DNA of 11,073 nt from Echinostoma caproni (lineage: Eukaryota > Platyhelminthes > Trematoda > Plagiorchiida > Echinostomatidae): NCBI GenBank assembly GCA_900618425.1, contig UZAN01040690.1:1-11073 (forward strand), written 5' to 3'. The translations under genes were made by a program, and so were the position numbers. This document shows positions 9,246 through 11,073 of the stretch, piece after piece; position 1 is the stretch's first letter, and each line of letters begins with the position of its first letter. The notes under the pieces are model-generated. The model did not search any database. It saw only the letters and a program-made list of their open reading frames with translations, and was not told the DNA's origin.

Positions 9246-9752
9246 GATAACTGGACGAATCAGAAAGGTTTTTTAGCGGACCACATGCAATTCCAAACAA
9301 CAGGACGGACTACGGAGATCGCCTTCAACTCTGCACGGAACACGAAATGTTCCTGTCAAGCAGCCACTTCTCGAACAAGAAACGAAACCGACTTACATGG
9401 AAACAACCCACATCTTCACAGCACTGGACCCAAATCGACCACATCGCCGTCAGTTACCGCTGGAGGGGGTCGATTCAAGACTGCCGTTCTAACTGGTTAA
9501 GACCTGTGGAAGCGGTCCATGCTTATCCACTAGCCAAATTCTCCTTACACCTGGCAAACAACCACAAAAATCCACCGACAACGGAAACCCACGGCACAGT
9601 GTTAGCGATGCTGTAAATCGGCCTTCGAAGCGGAAGTCTCCGATCGCCTGTCAGTTCAGCCACCAGCCGGAGAACTCAGTAAACACTGAAAGAAAAACAA
9701 GGAAGCTATGCAAGTATAAATAAAAACAGCGCCGGACCCTGCCACGGGCTCA

Positions 9753-10145
9753 AAACATAAACGATGGATCTCATCGACCTCGGCTGCCCTGCTGGACACC
9801 CACAGAACCCTTCCTCCTGATGCCACGTATGACACAGCGCGCAAATCACTCAAGTGCCAGTTCATCAAGAGTCTGAGGAATGATCGCGAGAAGTGGTGAG
9901 TAGAAACGTGTAAAGAGATGGAGAAGGTTATTGGTAATGGTCGCAATCTGTTCCGTCTAATTAGGAATACGGGTCCTAGGAAAATAGGCGTAAGTGAGGT
10001 CATTAAGGAATCCGATGGCACACTGATTCACCATCAGCAACGCCGTTTTTCCCGTTGGGCTGAACATTTCAAGGCTCAGTTCAACTGGCCCCCATCGATA
10101 TCTGTACTATCATCCTCCAACCTCAACTGGGCAAATACTCCCAGT
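9753..10145 (+). pseudogene. RTE LINE linker between endonuclease and reverse transcriptase
   Basis: One frame runs from about 9753 to a stop at 10146-10148, broken only by a TGA at 9897-9899. It reads KSLKCQFIKSLRNDREKW before the stop, and LFRLIRNTG, VSEVIKESDGT and RWAEHFKAQFNWPP after it. This is the block that leads from the endonuclease into the RT fingers in trematode RTE elements. WAEHF with the following FNWP is the most recognisable piece. The stretch between 9617 and 9752 should hold the rest of the linker but is too decayed to read in one frame. It has no catalytic residues, so it supports the family assignment rather than adding a function. Confidence 0.8.
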
Positions 10146-11073
10146 TGACATCAGTCCTCTATCTGAAATGGAAATTTCCCGGGAAATAAATTTTCTCAAA
10201 ATACATAAGGTCTCCGGCCCAGATGATCTGTTCAGCCTTGGTTTTGGAGTTAACGAAACTTCTTGGTCTAGTGTGGAAGATGGAAGAGGTTCCAACTGAA
10301 TGATGAATCGGTCATTATACCGATTTATAAGAAAGGTGACAGATCCTCCTGTGAAAACCCCAGAGGAATTAGTTTAATTAACATTGCTTCTAAACTTTTC
10401 GTTGGCATCAAACTCCGTTGGTTGTCTATCTCACGTGAATGGTGCACGCGTAAGAACCTGTATTTAGACCTGGTCGAGGTTGTATTGACCACATCTTCAC
10501 TTTTCGCCAAACTCTGGAGCACCGAGATTCTTTCCACAGACCCACCATCTCTGTCTTCCTTGATCTGAGGCTGGGTTTCGACTCAGTCGACCACTCTAAG
10601 CTCTGGCACTGACTCTCTCTGAAGGGTGTGCCCTAGAAGTTAATTTCAATATTAAGATTCCTTTAGAATAATGATCAAAGTCGAGTCCGGGCTTACGGCA
10701 CGTTTTCGCCCGAGTTCACTACAGAAAGTGGTATTCGACAGGGTTGCCCTCTCTCCCCATATCTGTTTAACCTTTTTATAGATTGGATTATGAAAACAGT
10801 ACTATTCTCATGCGAGGATAGTGGCCAACTGTCTGATCTAGAGTATGCAGACGACATTGTGCTGTGAGGTGAAGATCCAGGTAAGTTGAAAATTTTTCCG
10901 TACGGCTTGAGTACCAGCGTAAGCATGTTCGGTATGCGTTTTACACTTTCAAAACGTTATTACAAGACAGGGTTGATTCAGCACCCAGACTAACTCTTAC
11001 TGAGGAAGTGAGAGAGCAAGTGGATACGTTTTGTTATTTGAGCAGCTACATTTCACCCGGTGGGCGCATCACG
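10144..11073 (+). pseudogene. RTE LINE reverse transcriptase, broken and incomplete
   Basis: The RT is spread over several frames. LSEMEISREINFL and SGPDDL lie at about 10144-10230, ELTKLLGLVWKMEEVPTE at 10247-10300, and VIIPIYKKGDRSSCENPRGI at 10311-10370 with SLINIASKLF just after. A long frame from 10463 carries FRPGRGCIDHIFTFRQTLEH, then motif A as ISVFLDLRLGFDSVD. Further on come SGIRQGCPLSPYLFNLFID and the catalytic YADDIVL at 10844-10864. Stops at 10610, 10634, 10664 and 10865 break this frame. From about 10957 another frame gives DSAPRLTLTEE, then FCYLSSYISPGGRI up to the window edge. All three catalytic aspartates (motif A and the DD pair) are still present although the gene is dead. 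Assignment to the RTE clade is strong. Confidence 0.9.

Larger units (their letters stand above)
8820..9616 (+). pseudogene. RTE endonuclease domain, C-terminal half, split by an LTR insert
   Basis: In an active LINE this domain nicks target DNA to prime reverse transcription. The first piece (8820-8879) reads DIIVVARDFNAQV. It matches the DFN active-site motif of the exonuclease-endonuclease-phosphatase fold, and a one-base loss just before it is likely. The second piece (9246-9616) continues in the same frame. After one stop (9248) it carries LCTEHEMFLSSSHFSNKKRN and then TWKQP. Next come WTQIDHIAVSYRWRGSIQDC and finally VEAVHAYPLAKFSL, where relatives have the catalytic SDH motif. Here the Asp codon reads Val (AVH), so the active site is damaged. 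The frame ends at a stop at 9614-9616. Between the pieces lies the solo LTR at 8880-9240. Confidence 0.88.
8820..11073 (+). mobile_element. RTE-clade LINE, decayed copy, interrupted by an LTR and cut by the window edge
   Basis: This is a non-LTR retrotransposon of the RTE type, related to the SR2/SjR2 group described in schistosomes. Domain order on the plus strand is apurinic/apyrimidinic-type endonuclease (8820-9616 around an insert), linker (9753-10145), and reverse transcriptase (10144 to the edge). The endonuclease N-terminal half is not visible; only a weak resemblance begins near 8760, so the copy is either 5'-truncated or too decayed there. Frame changes fall near 9620-9750, 10140, 10240, 10300, 10460 and 10955. 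Stops lie within frame at 9248, 9897, 10610, 10634, 10664 and 10865. The remaining RT thumb, C-terminal part and 3' end lie beyond 11073. Confidence 0.88.

Noticed and set aside
8929..9300. 123-codon minus-strand frame as a possible gene
   Set aside because: It crosses the right end of the solo LTR into LINE endonuclease sequence, so it is a chance frame over two elements.

Overview
The window looks like repeat-rich, gene-poor nuclear DNA of a flatworm, most likely a digenean trematode. Base composition is moderate, no bacterial-style genes are present, and almost all recognisable coding capacity comes from decayed retrotransposons. Two of these have close relatives, as far as I can judge from memory, in schistosomes and liver or lung flukes: a Penelope-like element and an RTE-clade LINE of the SR2/SjR2 kind. 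The species cannot be named from the sequence. I found no host protein gene, no intact transposon gene, and nothing I would call an undescribed molecular system.

Layout. Positions 1-2535 hold nothing I can support as a gene. A tRNA-like sequence with correctly spaced A and B boxes lies at about 2536-2606 and is probably a SINE head or a tRNA pseudogene. After another blank stretch, a Penelope-like element lies on the plus strand from about 3460 to at least 5396. It carries the reverse transcriptase (fingers, palm with MGSPSGP and YVDD) followed by a GIY-YIG endonuclease. The reading frame is broken by at least seven stops and at least two frameshifts, and the catalytic Asp of RT motif A is missing. 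From about 5700 to 8760 I see no gene, only a strong hairpin (6122-6154), a short CAA-rich tract and two single ambiguous bases.

From about 8820 to the right edge, and continuing past it, lies an RTE-type LINE on the plus strand: apurinic-type endonuclease, linker, then reverse transcriptase with FLDL..GFDSVD, RQGCPLSPYLF and YADD. It too is dead, with stops and several frame changes. Its endonuclease region is split by a 361-bp insert (8880-9240) with the hallmarks of a solo LTR. The insert begins TGTTGT, ends ACAACA, and is flanked by a near-perfect 5-bp target duplication (AGTGG/AATGG). Taking out the insert and one duplication copy puts the two endonuclease halves back in one frame.

History inferred: the LINE copy inserted first, an LTR retrotransposon later landed in it, and recombination between its two LTRs left the single LTR. 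The Penelope element is an independent insertion in the same orientation. The parts do not work together as a system. They are a record of retrotransposon activity and decay.
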